Shown here: positions 25,182-37,712 of the stretch, piece by piece
How the letters are laid out: the number at the start of each line of letters is the position of its first letter
Numbering within the stretch: position 1 is the first letter of the stretch
NCBI GenBank assembly: GCA_033239005.1
Contig: BSQZ01000099.1
Coordinates: 875,501 to 939,500, forward strand
DNA: 64,000 nt
Direction of reading: 5' to 3'
Source: Lamellibrachia satsuma
Lineage: Eukaryota > Annelida > Polychaeta > Sabellida > Siboglinidae
Translations under genes and position numbers: made by a program
The notes under the pieces: model-generated
Seen by the model: only the letters and a program-made list of their open reading frames with translations
What the model was told of the DNA's origin: nothing
The model's database searches: none

Positions 25182-26156
25182 CAGTCGCGCCTCGTTATTA
25201 CGCGGATTCGGATATAACGCGGTCGGTCATGGACTCCGATTTTCTGCCATCAGTGGAAAATGCCAAATGGGTCTGCTTAAACCTACTTAGAATTGCTTTG
25301 ACAATTCTCTAGAAACATTAGGCGAACAATGTCAATGGATGAGTATCAACGTGTTGTTTGTTTTGCGTTGTCGCCGACATCAATCGCTGTCACTGGCTTC
25401 GCTTCGACGGTTTGTAAATTGCAATCGAGATTCACAAATACCCCTCCTGTAAGAATCAGATAAACAGTTTTAAATGCATTTAGTATGCAATACCAACATA
25501 ACACTTGGGTGAAATGACATGCTTCCATTACATCGTAAATTTTATCGTTTTCGCGACGCGAAACCAACATGTCAAATTCCTAACCCAAGGCTGTACCGGT
25601 GCACGAAAATACAAATTCATTATCCACATATGAGACGATGAATCAATGTTAAGTGGTGCGTAATAAATTTATGCTTCGGTCGAGATCAGTTGAAAGATGA
25701 AGTGAAACAATTATTAATTCTACCTATTGTCGTTTTCTGTGTTTTATCTGATTTACATACTACGTTTGTCAAACATATACGTTTTCATGGGCAGATCCAG
25801 GTTATTATTTTCGATTCGTAGGCCTATTGGCCCAGTACATCATCATTATAGTAGATCTATTCCATAACAGTATGGTTTATTCAGTTCAAGAATCAACAGG
25901 GTGTGACATTTAAAAATAATACACGTTGATGCTAGTATACTCATTTAATAAGTTCCATAAACTGCATATTGGCGTATAAGACATTGCTGCAATCACACAG
26001 GGCTTCGATAGCGTTCATGGACTTGGTGCAGCGGGCGGTGATCGCTGTTGTTTAGTAGCTCCCTGGTGGCAGATATGAGAACACTTAACGCGCCTCGCTT
26101 ACAGTGCGGTCCGAAGTCGTGGACCCCGACCACCACATTATAACGAGGCTCGACTG
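25182..26156. mobile_element. pogo/Tigger-type MITE, 975 bp, TA target duplication
   Basis: The left end CAGTCGCGCCTCGTTATTAC and the inverse of the right end, CAGTCGAGCCTCGTTATAAT, match for about 22 bases. The element is flanked by TA at 25180-25181 and 26157-26158. CAGTnG-n-CCTCGTTATAACG is the terminal-repeat form of pogo/Tigger elements. Subterminal GGTCGG and GGACTCCGA-like blocks also mirror each other. The interior has no transposase, so it is non-autonomous. Confidence 0.9.
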
Positions 26157-26259
26157 TACCTAGTATACTTGGTATTGGGTTAAATATTGAAGAGATCACT
26201 ATTATGGGCAGCTTTAATCAAAAAGCATGTGGTTGTACGTTTGTGTGTGTAGAAATAGT

Positions 26260-27074
26260 CAGGGTTGAAAAAATCATGATTAAAAAAAAATTTAATCAGA
26301 TTTTTTTATTTCAATCAGATTTGTTTATTTGAATTTTTAATTCTGGTATATAGACATCAATAAATTTTATATAGATGTTGATGTATTTATAAACTCTTTC
26401 AAATGTGTTCTATTCAAATCGATCTAGGTACTTGTCTTAACAGAGGGTACATGATTTTTGCTTATATAAAGACATTAGACAATGTCCACAAGGCCTCACC
26501 CCCTGTAGTTGCATAATCTGTCTTGGAATGGAAAGCATGCTGTGTGTCTGTAGCAGTGCTAATTATTGTTTGCTGAGAGGGTGGATTAGCACATGTCTGT
26601 GTATTCTAAGGGTCTCTAACCAGACTGCAAACTGGTACAGTATTAAACAATTGTAGCCCAGACTGTCTCACTTGAGTCAACATACTGAATTGATAACAAC
26701 TAGCACAAGCTCTAAGTGGACTTTAACTCAGGGCTTCTGACTTGAAAGATACTTCCTCTGGAAGACAACTTTGTGTGGCTTCACAGCATTCAAAAAGGGA
26801 ATAGCTCAGACATACACAATGTCATAAAATATTTGACTGTCAGGCTATCTGGTGTCAATACAGCTACACAAGTGTGCACACTTTGTGCTTTTGTATTAAA
26901 AAACATACAAAACTGTGTTGATCTCAATGCATATAAACAATTATTTGTGCTAAATTCATATAAATCAGTGATTAAAAAAATCAAAAGTAAAAAAAATAAA
27001 AAATCATAAAGCAATGTTTTTTTAGAGTGATTTAAATCATGATTTAGATCAATGATTTAAATCAAACAACCCTG
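26260..27074. mobile_element. hAT-like non-autonomous element
   Basis: Starts CAGGGTTGAAAAAATCATGA and ends with the inverse CAACCCTG after a TTTAAATCATGATTTAGATC stretch, so both ends carry matching ATCATGATT subterminal motifs. The 8-bp flanks GAAATAGT and AATAGAGT are similar but not identical. No transposase was found. Confidence 0.75.
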
Positions 27075-29338
27075 AATAGAGTTAAAAGGTTTAACTAGAA
27101 CTAATTAATTACATGTGGTTACGTTATAACCGCTGTACGATTTACTGAAGTAAAGATCAGGAACGTGATTTTTTTTATTGAAAGAACAGAGCACCAACCT
27201 AATAAGTATAGTTGTTGAGTTGTATTGTTGTGAGAACTCCAGGGTATTTATACCCCCAGTTTACCAAATTCAGAAGCCGTCACTAGCGGTGCTGTGATTG
27301 CTTAAGCCGAGTACGTTTTACCATTGGTCAACTTGTTAAATCCACCCACCCTCTCAACCGCTGGACAATGACATCTGCCAGTCTTCCTTTCTTGATTTCA
27401 AGATGATAGCAGGAGAATGTTTGGCCAACCACAATATGGCCGACGATGGGAAAACCTTGTCACGGCTGAATGTCAAGTGGTTCCAGTACATTACGTTATG
27501 GATAGACTCAGTGAACCTGATGTCGAAGAAAATGCTATTGACACCGATGACGAGTAGCATTGACATAACAGTCAATATAGACCAGTGAATACATGTACTG
27601 TAACATGATTGTGACACAGATTTCCGCAACAACATGAGTCAGAAGTCCTGTAGGTATGACAAGGGTTTCAGCTTTAAAAATACCCCATGTAATCCTATTT
27701 GTTCAGATTAATGCCCAATGTAGCATAAAGTAATGGGTTAATTTGTCATTTCAATTGAGATTCATCCCGAGAATAGGTAAACTTGAAATAAGTTGCACTT
27801 TATACCGCATTTATGGGTGTATGTACAATCAAACGGAAATAATTATTTCAGTTACAACCCTTCCAGCACCGACCTCTTAAGTGGTAAAAGGTTGTATCTG
27901 ACGTATTACATAACACGGAAAATCAATTACCTCAACAGTTATATCAATAATTAGACCTTTGTTAAAACTGGCTTATGATAATCAGGTGTATGTATTTCTT
28001 TTATTTGATCAAACATTAAAAGTCAACTTTCTCAATTTGTCTTTTTTCACTTACTCCCTTTCTCCACTGAGGTAGTGCAATAACCCAACCGGCAACTTCT
28101 AAGTGACATATGATAAGTCAGTCATTTCTTGTTGCATTTTGATAAATCATATATCAATTTGAAGGTATTTCAATGCAGAATATGAACATCCCAAAACCAA
28201 TTTTTTCATGATTTTGTCATTACGACTCATTTTGCTGTGATGGGTCGCATTCATCTAACATTTACAGATAATGCAGGGCCCTATCACTCATACAAATCAA
28301 TAATCTAGGGAGCGATTTATCGCTCGAGTCAATTGCTAAAATCGCTCGCTGCTTGCAAGTGTTCGTCTTGACAAGGAGTTTCTTGAGTACTAGATTCACT
28401 AGGAAAGTCTACTCTCTTTATAGCGAAGTGTTCGGACTCCAATAGTCAGAGTTCATGTATCATCCGTCACTGGGGATGGCAATCACAGCCCAATGCACCA
28501 AGATTGCAAAAACACCATTGAAGCCACGATGTGCTGGCCGTGCGGTTTATAAAGAAGTTATCAAATGAGTGGACTAGCGTCAATGTGTATTATCTTTAAA
28601 TGTTACATACTGTTGTATGTCGAACTGAATAAAATACATGTATGCATGTACAGTTATGGAATAGATAAGGAATCAACAATATTTCATTACGATCTGATTG
28701 ACCAACAAGGCTGTAATGGAAATTGAAAATAATAACTTGGATCCGAACTATCGAACACGCATATGAGTTGACAAGGAGTGTAAAAGTTGATTAAACATTG
28801 AAAACGACAATTTTAATAATTGTTCCACTTTGTCTTTCAACCGCTCTGAACACAAATTCACGACGCACATCTCCGGTACCAATTCACTGTTTCATGTGCG
28901 GATGACGAATTCATATTTTTGCACACAGAGTTGTGTGTTTGGCATTATGATCGTGGTCACTGCCACGGGGCACAGACGCAGCTCATTGCTACTGCACTGG
29001 CTTTGCCTAGGCTATGCCTATGGTGATCAATGACATGTTGCAATTCAAAACCACTTCACCAATTGCAATGAATGGGGTTTACTAAAGCAAGTATTTATTT
29101 CATTGTACAAAAGTCATAGCGCCAGCAAGAACCAATTAAAATTTCATGGCGACAACGACATAATCCGAATGGGAAATCGTGGCGCCACCACATGGTAAAA
29201 AAAACTAACAAATCGCTCACCTAAATTAATTTGGCATATTTAGGCGAGCAATGTAAAACAATGTAATGGAGTGTGAATTGGGGCAGTATATATTGGTGAT
29301 GGAGAAAATTATGTTCGATATTGGTACTGCCGAAGTTC
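27075..29338. other. Unassigned sequence
   Basis: Short open frames on both strands only. CGCTCG/AAATCGCTC motifs at about 28310-28345 and 29205-29260 are noted but do not define an element. Confidence 0.4.
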
Positions 29339-29339
29339 A

Positions 29340-29624
29340 GCTTACCAGTTGGCTGAGGCAAATAAACTACAGCATCTATTAAAAAATGACAAAGCCGGCA
29401 TTGATTGGATGAGAGGCTTCATGCCTTGACATCCTGAACTGTCACTGAGAACTCCTGAGACAACATCCGTGGCAAGGGCACACGGCTTTAACAAGGAAGC
29501 AGTCAACAAATTCTTTAGAATATTACAGGCCATAGCCGATGAACATGGCTTTACTCCTAATAACATTTATAATGTAGACAAAACCGGAATCCCAACAGTT
29601 CAAAATAAACCATCAAAGACCAAG
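29340..29624 (+). pseudogene. pogo/Tigger-type transposase pseudogene
   Basis: A 95-codon stretch matches the CENP-B-like DNA-binding domain and the start of the DDE catalytic domain of pogo/Tigger transposases. It reads AYQLAEANKLQHLL, then GIDWMRGFMP, an in-frame stop at about 29429, HPELSLRTPETTSVARAHGF, and finally NNIYNVDKTGIPTVQ. The last segment is the YNVDETG box; the first catalytic Asp is kept but the neighbouring Glu is Lys. Sequence on both sides is unrelated, so the copy is truncated at both ends as well as stopped. The MITE at 25182-26156 has pogo-type ends, but whether the two belong to the same family cannot be told. Confidence 0.85.
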
Positions 29625-29689
29625 GTTCAAGACCAAGTAACTACAATAATGAATCTTCTTCTTCCATATAACTTATAATAATGTGTAGC

Positions 29690-30368
29690 ATACTTGTTGA
29701 TGAGAATATGAAATTGCACGAAGTATACATATATCTAAGTGTGACGATGTGAAAGAGACAGGGGAAGACCAAGAGCCACACAGACAGACAACATCAACGA
29801 TTGGACAGAGAAAATTACGGGTGAAGATCTGGTGAGAACGGTACAGTGCATCTGCTGGTGATTTATGATTCTGAGAGGAAATGGCACCACATGGTGATGA
29901 TGAACAGATGGTGGGTTTGAAAATAAGCGCCTGGATGTTGTACCCAATTGTGAGCGGAACATTTACTGATCTGTCATGATGCCTGTCTCTAAGTCAAAGA
30001 CAAGTCATGCATGAGTCCAAAACCTGCTGGATGATCGGTGTGTAAAAAGCAACACTTGATATTTATAACAAAAACTTGGTGACAGTTTTGTTACTAATAA
30101 AAAGTATATTTCATAAAACTAACACAAGGCCTCTGAATGAGACCCGGTTTAAGAGTCAGTGAGATTGAGACTGTGTTGTCACAACAATGAATCAGCAGTA
30201 TAATGTGACAGTATAAGGTGTCACCATGATAGTGATGTGGTCAATGTGAATATGAAATTGTACAAAGTATGCATAACATGTACAAGTATGAACATAATAA
30301 CAGCAAACTCCTGGACTTTGTACCCAATTGTGCGAGGAATCCAGTGAGTGACCATCTCATTTGTATAT
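29690..30368 (+). repeat. Local ~430-bp repeat family, left block
   Basis: Landmarks GAATATGAAATTG(C/T)ACAAAGTAT, TGTACCCAATTGTG and AAAACCTGCTGGATGATCGG recur here (about 29705, 29940, 30020, 30248, 30318) and again at 33046-33560. Units are diverged by about 20%. Confidence 0.65.
29742..29860 (+). mobile_element. LINE ORF2 C-terminal remnant
   Basis: The frame reads RCERDRGRPRATQTDNINDW and continues with TEKITGEDLVRT. This resembles the 'RGRGRPRTTWTDNIKDW' tail of LINE ORF2 proteins. It lies within the left block of the ~430-bp repeats. Confidence 0.65.
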
Positions 30369-30371
30369 GTC

Positions 30372-33033
30372 TATGCGGTAATCGTTTACTTAACTGGCCT
30401 AAATTATTACGGCTTTATGCAGACGGTTTTTACAGCATTTTTGTACCTGAATGCGTTCCTTACATCATTCCGCATATGTTCCTGTAAAAAAGTTCATATA
30501 TTCTTTTAAAATATTGTGTTTTAGGCCACTTTTAATCAGTTTTACACATCAAAACAGCAGAACCGATTGCATGATAAACATGGTGCGATTTGCGCATTAG
30601 TCACACCTCGGTGCCATCCGAACCGCGAAGGCGTTCTTTGTGTGTATTGGGCATACAATTACACAATGTAAAAAAAATTAAGAGAACAATATTGAGAAAA
30701 TAGGCTCCAAAAATGTTTCAAACGAAGAAATTCTAGAAAAAATTTAAACATTCTCCACAGTTTTTATATTAAACACAACATTTGTAGAGCACATACAGTC
30801 ACTTCTAACGTAATATTTCATATTTATTTAATTAAATATTTGATGTTGCAAATATTATTGGTATGAAAATTAATATAATTAAATTTAAAAGAAAGCATGG
30901 GTTAAATTATCTGTCGTTTGGTGAGCAAAGGTTATTGTTTTTGTAATTAAAACATATACTGATGATATTGCATGTCATGCGCATATTTAAAGGGACAATT
31001 CATTGTATGTCATTGTTAATATAATTAAATTAAAAAGAATGCAGGGGTTAAATTATCTGTCGTTTGGTGAACAAAGGTTTTTTTTTTAAATTATGCTGAT
31101 ATTGCATGTCTGCATGGTTTCCTTCTGATGGGGAGGGGTATTGTTGGGAGGGGGGGAGGTATTCTGTGTTGTCTGTTTTCACAGCAATATCCTGCGGAGA
31201 AATCGTGATGTAGTACCGCCTTGCCAGTGATTAATGGGAAGAAGATATAGCTCAGAAACAATTTTAATTGTTCATATTAAATACCATTAATTACTTTCTC
31301 ATAATACATGTGAATTAAAAGCATCCTTTCATTGCGCATACACACACTCAGCAAAATATATAACATTAATTAACATATTAATAATCAATTAATCAACATG
31401 CTACACTATTGTAACTGCTAGTGTGATTTTGATGTGTAATAAATAAAACACAACAGTTTACAGTTATTTAGCTTTCTTAGAGGGATAGAGGTCATAGAGT
31501 ATTCAGTATCCTTGCCACAATAATTACGTAAAAAACATAAATGTATTATTATCATTATGGGACTACATAACTTTTTATTATCGTTACAAGCCATCATTGT
31601 CAGTTTCATTATTATTACCATCAATGGCCAGTTATATGTAAAGAACTCCATGAACCAACTATTGTAAAAGTTTCTTATATTTATTTGAAGGAAATCGCTA
31701 AGTAACAATGGTGTTTTAAAGGTGTCTGCTTGTGTAACTCATACTGCTGCTTGGCAGAAATAAGGTAAATTGCTGTAGGAAATCCTTGTCCAAGCCTAAA
31801 TAATGACACTATTTAGTAAGTATTTACATCATGTGGCTTTCTTCCGCGCACCGAGGGCTTCGGTCCGAGGCAGTTGCACAAAAGAAATTGTGTAGCATTT
31901 GCACGAACTGCCGTGACAGGCACATAACCGTCGAATACACATTGAATGCACAGGTTTGTGTATCCACTGGATGTGAGCGGTGAATGTGTTATCAGTCATT
32001 CAATCAAGAAATGTGTAGTCAGACAAATCCAGTGATACTACAACTGCACATAGACACAGCATATACGTAAAAACAATACATATGTGGTTTGGTTACACAC
32101 CAGTTTAGAAATATTAAAAAAACTAAATATGTATTTGGTGTTCCCCAAAAATACGAATATGCATATAATTTAATTATTTTAATTGTTATTTTTTTATTAT
32201 TTAAATGAACATGTTAATGTAAAGAGAGTACATTAAATTGTAAATGTATATAAATTTACTTAAATTTATATCAATTTACTTAATTAAATTAAAGTGCTCC
32301 TAAAGTACTCCACCCTCCTTAAAGTTGCGCATGTGCATGACATGCAATATCATCAGTATATGTTTTAATTACAAAAACAATAACCTTTGCTCATCAAACG
32401 ACAGATAATTTAACCCATGCATTCTTTTAATTCTCGTGCACAATTTAATTATATTTACAATGACATGCAATGAGATGTCCCCTTGTAGTTGGCATGCGCA
32501 CAACATCTAATATCGACAACATAATTTTCATACAAATAATATTTGCAACATCAAATATTTTGTTAAATAAAATATAAAATATTACGTTAGAAGTGACTGT
32601 ATGTGCTCTACAAATGTTGTGTTTAATATGAAAACTGTGGAGAATGTTTTTTATTTTTTTCTACAATTTCTTCGTTTTAAACATTTTTGGAGCCTATTTT
32701 CTCAATTTTGTTCTCTTAATTTTTTTACGTTGCGTAAGTGTATGCCCAGTACACACAAACGTCACCTTCGCGGTTCTGATGGCACCGAGGCGTGACTAAT
32801 GCGCAAATCGCACCATGTTTATCATGCAATCGGTTCCGCTGTTTTGATGTGTAAAACTGATTAAAAGTGGCTTAAAACACAATATTTTTAAAGAATATAT
32901 GAACTTTTTTTACTGGAACATATGCGGAATGATGTAAGGAACGCATGGGACATTTACAATGCTGTAAAAACCATCGGCATAACGCCGTAATAATTTAGGC
33001 CAGTTAAGTAAACGATTACCGTCTATGGCTATG
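30372..33033. mobile_element. Large inverted-repeat element with 0.6-0.7 kb arms
   Basis: 30372-30990 is the reverse complement of about 32325-33033. Matching landmarks are CGGTAATCGTTTACTTAACT at the left end and AGTTAAGTAAACGATTACCG at the right end. The right arm carries about 70 bp missing from the left arm. TTAAATTATCTGTCGTTTGG occurs twice on the left (about 30903 and 31048). The 1.3-kb middle has no coding sequence. The element sits inside the ~430-bp repeat family, whose members continue on both sides. No known superfamily ends were recognised. Confidence 0.8.
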
Positions 33034-33045
33034 CTAATTGCTATG

Positions 33046-33560
33046 GCCCTGGGTCAAAAACCTGCTGGATAATCGATGTAAAAAGCAAAAATGCAAAGCA
33101 ACACATGGTGAAAATAAATAGAAAGTACGCAGCTACTTTCCTGGCTCTGAAGCAACACATGGTGAAAATAAATAGAAAGTACGCAGCGACTTTCCTGGCT
33201 CTGACTGACAGTGACACTGAGTTGTCACAATACCAATAACGAATCAACAATGTCAATGACAATATGAATATCCGGTACCGAATATCCAATAATATGGGGT
33301 CAATCATGCCGATGTAAATAACAAACTATAAATTATAACGTGACACTCACAGCTGTCAGCATGATCGTGATGAAGTCTTCGTGAATAGGAAATGACACGC
33401 AAGCATACATAACATGTGAAAAGTGGGAACAAACTGTAGAGTCGACAACAAACGTCTGGACTTCGCACCCGATTGTGTGATGAACAGCACCCGCAGTGGA
33501 AGCGGCCATCTTGCCCATCGCAATTACAAACCTGCCGAATCATCGGTGTAAAAAGCTAAA
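33046..33560 (+). repeat. Local ~430-bp repeat family, right block, with a 54-bp tandem duplication
   Basis: The landmark AAACCTGCYGRATxATCGG recurs at about 33056 and 33527. Within it, GAAGCAACACATGGTGAAAA and the following 34 bases are duplicated in tandem (33091-33204). Confidence 0.75.
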
Positions 33561-34439
33561 TTGCAAAGCAACGCATGCAAATTTAAACGCACAAACTCGG
33601 TGACAATTCCATTACTGTAAAAAAATCGATTTAGTAAGCATACTGACCTTATAAAACTGTCGTCTTCGACATCTCCACTCCACCACTCGTATCTTCGGCA
33701 GCGCTCAGCGCGAGATAATCCGGAGGAAAGGCGTGTGTGACCGCGCGCGCGTTGGTTGCCTACTCGTATATGGTACGCCAATCGGTCATAAAGTGGGAGT
33801 ACACGTACGACCGCTTGCAGCTAGTGTACCTAAGGCTAACAGTCATAACGGGGATTAGTAACTGTCGTTTCTCAGATTCGTCATTTTAAGGATGTAATAT
33901 AGTAGAAATAATTTCAAATGGTCATAATCATGCAATTAACAGCTATGCGTTAATAATTAGGCCTTCGTGATTGCATAACTATGTATGATACTGCGGCTAG
34001 GAAAAAGCCTAAGAACTGCCAACACCAAAGTTCAATCTTGTTATATTTATGGCACAACCCTATTTGATCAATTAATAAATATATTACACGAAATGTGGAT
34101 GTTCGTGCGTGTGTGCGTAAGTGCATACGTATGTGAATCATTAAATCGAGTAGATATATATATATATATATATTGCATATTGCCATTCACTATTTCAAAC
34201 TCCTTTCAATAATTTACATTACATTAACAATTGTTTGTTATGCAAGAATCCGGGGAATAATAATAACAATTCTTTGATGCGCCTGTTTCTAGCTTACTCT
34301 AATCACTGCACGTACAAACTAAAAGGTCATTAAATATATGTATAAATAAATTAATTAATTAAAACATCGTCACAGAAATTATATATAATCATCAACGACA
34401 TTCGTTATAGTCCATAAAAATATTAATACTAATAAATGC
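33561..34439. other. Unassigned sequence
   Basis: No gene was recognised. A short (TA)n tract is at about 34154-34172. Confidence 0.4.
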
Positions 34440-34960
34440 ACTCGTGACCTCTCGCCTAGATTACTGTAATTCGCTCTTGGTTAACCTTCCGGCATCACAG
34501 ATACTTCCGAGTGCAATGAGTACAGAACAATGCTTCTAGACTAATTACGCGCACAATTAGGCACGACCACATAACACCAGTCTTAAGGGGCTTACACTGG
34601 CTGCCAGTAGCAAGTCGAATACATTTCAAGGTGCTAGTGTTGGCGTACCGATGTGTCAATGGTATGGCGCCGACTTACTTGGCCGAACCTTTACACGTCC
34701 AAACTCCTGATGGACGTCTACGCAAGGACTATGCGCCAACACTGCACCAATGCATCACTAAGAAGAGCATTGGTGAATCTGCATTTGGAACAACAGCGCC
34801 TCGACTTTGGAATTCATTGCCCTGAGACATTCGTAATTCCAAGACGCTAACAATTTGTAGGAAGTCTTTAAAGACTCACCTTTTTATTGGTCACTTCAAA
34901 TATAATGAAGATAATATTATGTGATGGACACTATGGATGGACTATTTGTGATATACATTA
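34440..34960 (+). mobile_element. CR1/L2-like LINE, 3' end
   Basis: Frames split by small indels encode the conserved C-terminus: VTSRLDYCNSLLVNLPASQI, then HWLPVASRIHFKVLVLAYRC, TTAPRLWNSLP and KSLKTHLFIGHF. This is the diagnostic tail of CR1/L2/Rex-group ORF2. Upstream domains are absent. Confidence 0.88.
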
Positions 34961-35051
34961 ATTTTGCATTAGGATTCTCACCAGATTTTAAGGTTTTCTA
35001 AATTATTTTATTTATTTATTTCATTATCTGTTATTACATAAACAATATTAT

Positions 35052-35268
35052 CGTTGGTGATGCAAACATCATTATCTGTGGTGACACAAACATCATTATA
35101 TGTGGTGACAAAAGCATCATTATCTGTGGTGATACAAACATCATTATCGGTTGTGACACAAACACCGTTATCTGTGATGACACAAACATCATTATCTCTG
35201 GTGACACAGATATCATTATCTCTGGTGACACATATATCATTATATTTGGTGACGCAAATATCAAAGCC
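35052..35268. repeat. 24-bp minisatellite, about 9 units
   Basis: The unit is ACAAACATCATTATCTGTGG followed by TGAC. Being a multiple of three without stops, it keeps frames open on both strands. It lies just after the LINE 3' end. Confidence 0.95.
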
Positions 35269-35269
35269 T

Positions 35270-36440
35270 ACAAGAGTAACTATAAACTCAGCCACATTTA
35301 TTGATCACATTTTCTTAAAGTATAACCCTCAAACTACTTTCATTGCTGGATATATTATGACGTACATTTCCGACTACTAGAAATGTTAACGATTCTAGTG
35401 TACGCAATGTTAAACATGCTCTTTTCACAACAAATTGGGATAACTTAGGAAAAACTTGTAAAATGAGTACTCAAATGTGGCATACACTATGTTTCTTGAC
35501 AAATTTGACAGTTTACTTGATGAACACATTCCTGAGCAGTCAGTAAAACTAAATAAATATAAACATAAAAAACATTTTTGGATAACACAAGCTATGTTAA
35601 AGTCAGTACATGCGCTTGATTATCTATCATTCACTCACAAAGGTCTCAAAATTTAACTATTCGATAAATTAAAATTGAAATTCACAAAAGCGACAAGATG
35701 ATCATTAATTCACATAGAAGATCTACATTGAAGCGATTACGTCTACACAACTGTGCGACTTACGTTGATTCCTATCGTCGAGACGTTCATCCTGGTGATC
35801 GCGTGACATGCGTCGACAAACACCTTCATTGAAGCGTACTTTTTACATCGATCTTCACAGTCGAAGCGTTTATTCTTGCTTCGTTATTCTTGTTTCGTCA
35901 GTCATCGTAAGAGTGTTCGTCCGTGAATCAAATCCGTTAATCCAACGATCGCCAAGTGTTATGCGTGCAAAAGTGTTAGTAGTATCCCTGTGACGACCCA
36001 GGGAAGAAGTCGATGTTAGCTTTTAGTTTAACCCACATCCAAGGATAGGATGCGTGAACAGTATTGGAACTTTCAAAATCTTTGAAGATCCGGTAAGGCT
36101 GAACATTTCATTCTAACTTGTAGATATAACTAGATTTTAACTGAACATTGTCATTATGTCATGATGTCAGAGATCGTTAATATACTAAGTGGTATACTTG
36201 TTATCCTGTATTACTGTTGATGTTTTGAACACTAAACACATCTTGCTGTACAATTTACGTAATAAATGTGTAAACTATATATATAAATGTGTGTTCTAGT
36301 CTCATATCAACGAGACATAGTATTGGTTATTATATACATAATCGGAACACGAAAGTAAAGTAAGTCACATCGGCTCATCCGCTGTTATTCATTATTACCC
36401 CTGGACTAAATAATTGTATCGTTCATACTAGAAAAAATCG
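35270..36440. other. Unassigned AT-rich sequence
   Basis: No recognisable features. Confidence 0.4.
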
Positions 36441-36449
36441 CGACAGCGG

Positions 36450-37330
36450 GTTGTGCCCTCCAGTGAGGACAGTAGATGATAAGGTGGGGGGAGACGACGA
36501 GAGAGATGCCAGGGAGATATCACCTCAGCCTGGGAGGAGGCTTAGAGGAGGTAAGGTGACAGGTCGAAGATCGACAGAACGTATAGGGACAGGAAGGAAA
36601 GAAATGGGAGGTAAGACAAGTGGAGAGAATGAGACGGGAGCGACGTAGACAGCAGACGAGAGTGACGGTGATAGGAGAGAGGGAGATGGGAGGAAGGTGT
36701 CAGGAGGGAAGGCGACGGGAGCGCAAGTTAGCCAGGAGACGGGAGGGAAACGTGACATGTTGATGTGTGAGAGGGAGATTGATAACAGTCTGCCAGGTGA
36801 CAAGGCTGCCATGTGACGGAACGGAAAAGCAAATCTGAGGTAGTGCTAGATGGGGTGAGGGAGAGAGCGAGACTGTTTGTGGGTGATGCGATAGTTAGGA
36901 AAACCGACAGAGACTTAAACAAAGGAGATGGCGTGGTGGTTTGCTTGTCTTGCCTAGCCTATAATTGAGAGGGTAGAAAACAGTATGGGTTCGGGAAAGG
37001 GTGGATCTGTTTTAGCACACGTAGGAAGAAATGACGTAGAGAGGGAGAGTACAACTGCCATACATGCAGTTAGTCAGAACACTAAACCAGAAGTGGGTTG
37101 AACAGGTAATTATCTCAGGGATTCTACCATTAATAGGAAGGAGGGGTCTGAGATATTGAAATTGCTGGAGGATGGTAGTTAACATGCTAGTACAGAAGCT
37201 GTGTATGGAAGAGGAAGTTGGATTTGTGGGGAAGTTTTGTTGGGAGGACTGATATGTATATGACGGATGGATTTCATCTAAGTGGAAAGGGGGCATTATT
37301 TGCGGATGAACTCTCAGCAGCAGTAGATAT
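36450..37330 (+). pseudogene. Degenerate retroelement ORF with SGNH-esterase remnant
   Basis: 36450-36645 encodes an Arg/Gly/Glu-rich stretch. 36960-37330 then carries pieces of an SGNH/GDSL esterase domain in changing frames: SGKGGSVLAHVGRNDVERES, corresponding to the block with the conserved Asn, and DLWGSFVGRTDMYMTDGFHL followed by SGKGALFADELSAAVD, the C-terminal block with the catalytic Asp-x-x-His. Esterase domains of this type occur in the first ORF of some CR1/L2-like LINEs. Several stops and frameshifts show decay. Confidence 0.65.
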
Positions 37331-37346
37331 TTGCATGATAGCATGG

Positions 37347-37534
37347 TTCTCGATAAGCCAATGGCTTCCTTGTCCACTTGCCATCCGAGCATTTGGCTTA
37401 GATGACAAATATTGTTCAATCTTGTTAAATATGTTTAGGGTTGCCTAGATGTTTAACAATATTTAACAAGATTTGCCATCCAAACCAAAGGCCCAGATGG
37501 CAAGTGGACAAGGAAGCCATTGGCTTATCGAGAA
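37347..37534. mobile_element. 188-bp foldback MITE
   Basis: The two halves are near-complete inverted repeats: TTCTCGATAAGCCAATGGCT at the left, AGCCATTGGCTTATCGAGAA at the right, with similarity for about 85 bases per arm and a tiny loop. It sits between the esterase remnant and an opposite-strand LINE tail. Confidence 0.88.
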
Positions 37535-37539
37535 TCCAA

Positions 37540-37712
37540 CAATGTTCATCTACGTGTAACCCGCCCTCCTGAGATACGTGTCAATCTTGTTTTTAAACAT
37601 ATTCACGCTGGTAGCAGTTATACAACCCGTAGACAATTTGTTCCATTCATTCAATGCACTAAGGTGTCTAATCCTCCGAGCTGTTGCTCAGCATGTAACA
37701 CAACATTGTTAT
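37540..37712 (-). mobile_element. LINE ORF2 C-terminal fragment
   Basis: The minus strand reads RHLSALNEWNKLSTGCITAT and then SVNMFKNKIDTYLRRAGYT before a stop. The 'WNxLP-TA-SVNxFKxxLD' tail is typical of CR1/L2-like LINEs. Confidence 0.8.

Noticed and set aside
27345..27640. Overlapping open frames on both strands (61 and 93 codons)
   Set aside because: No motifs, no splice sites, and the two strands look equally (un)convincing.
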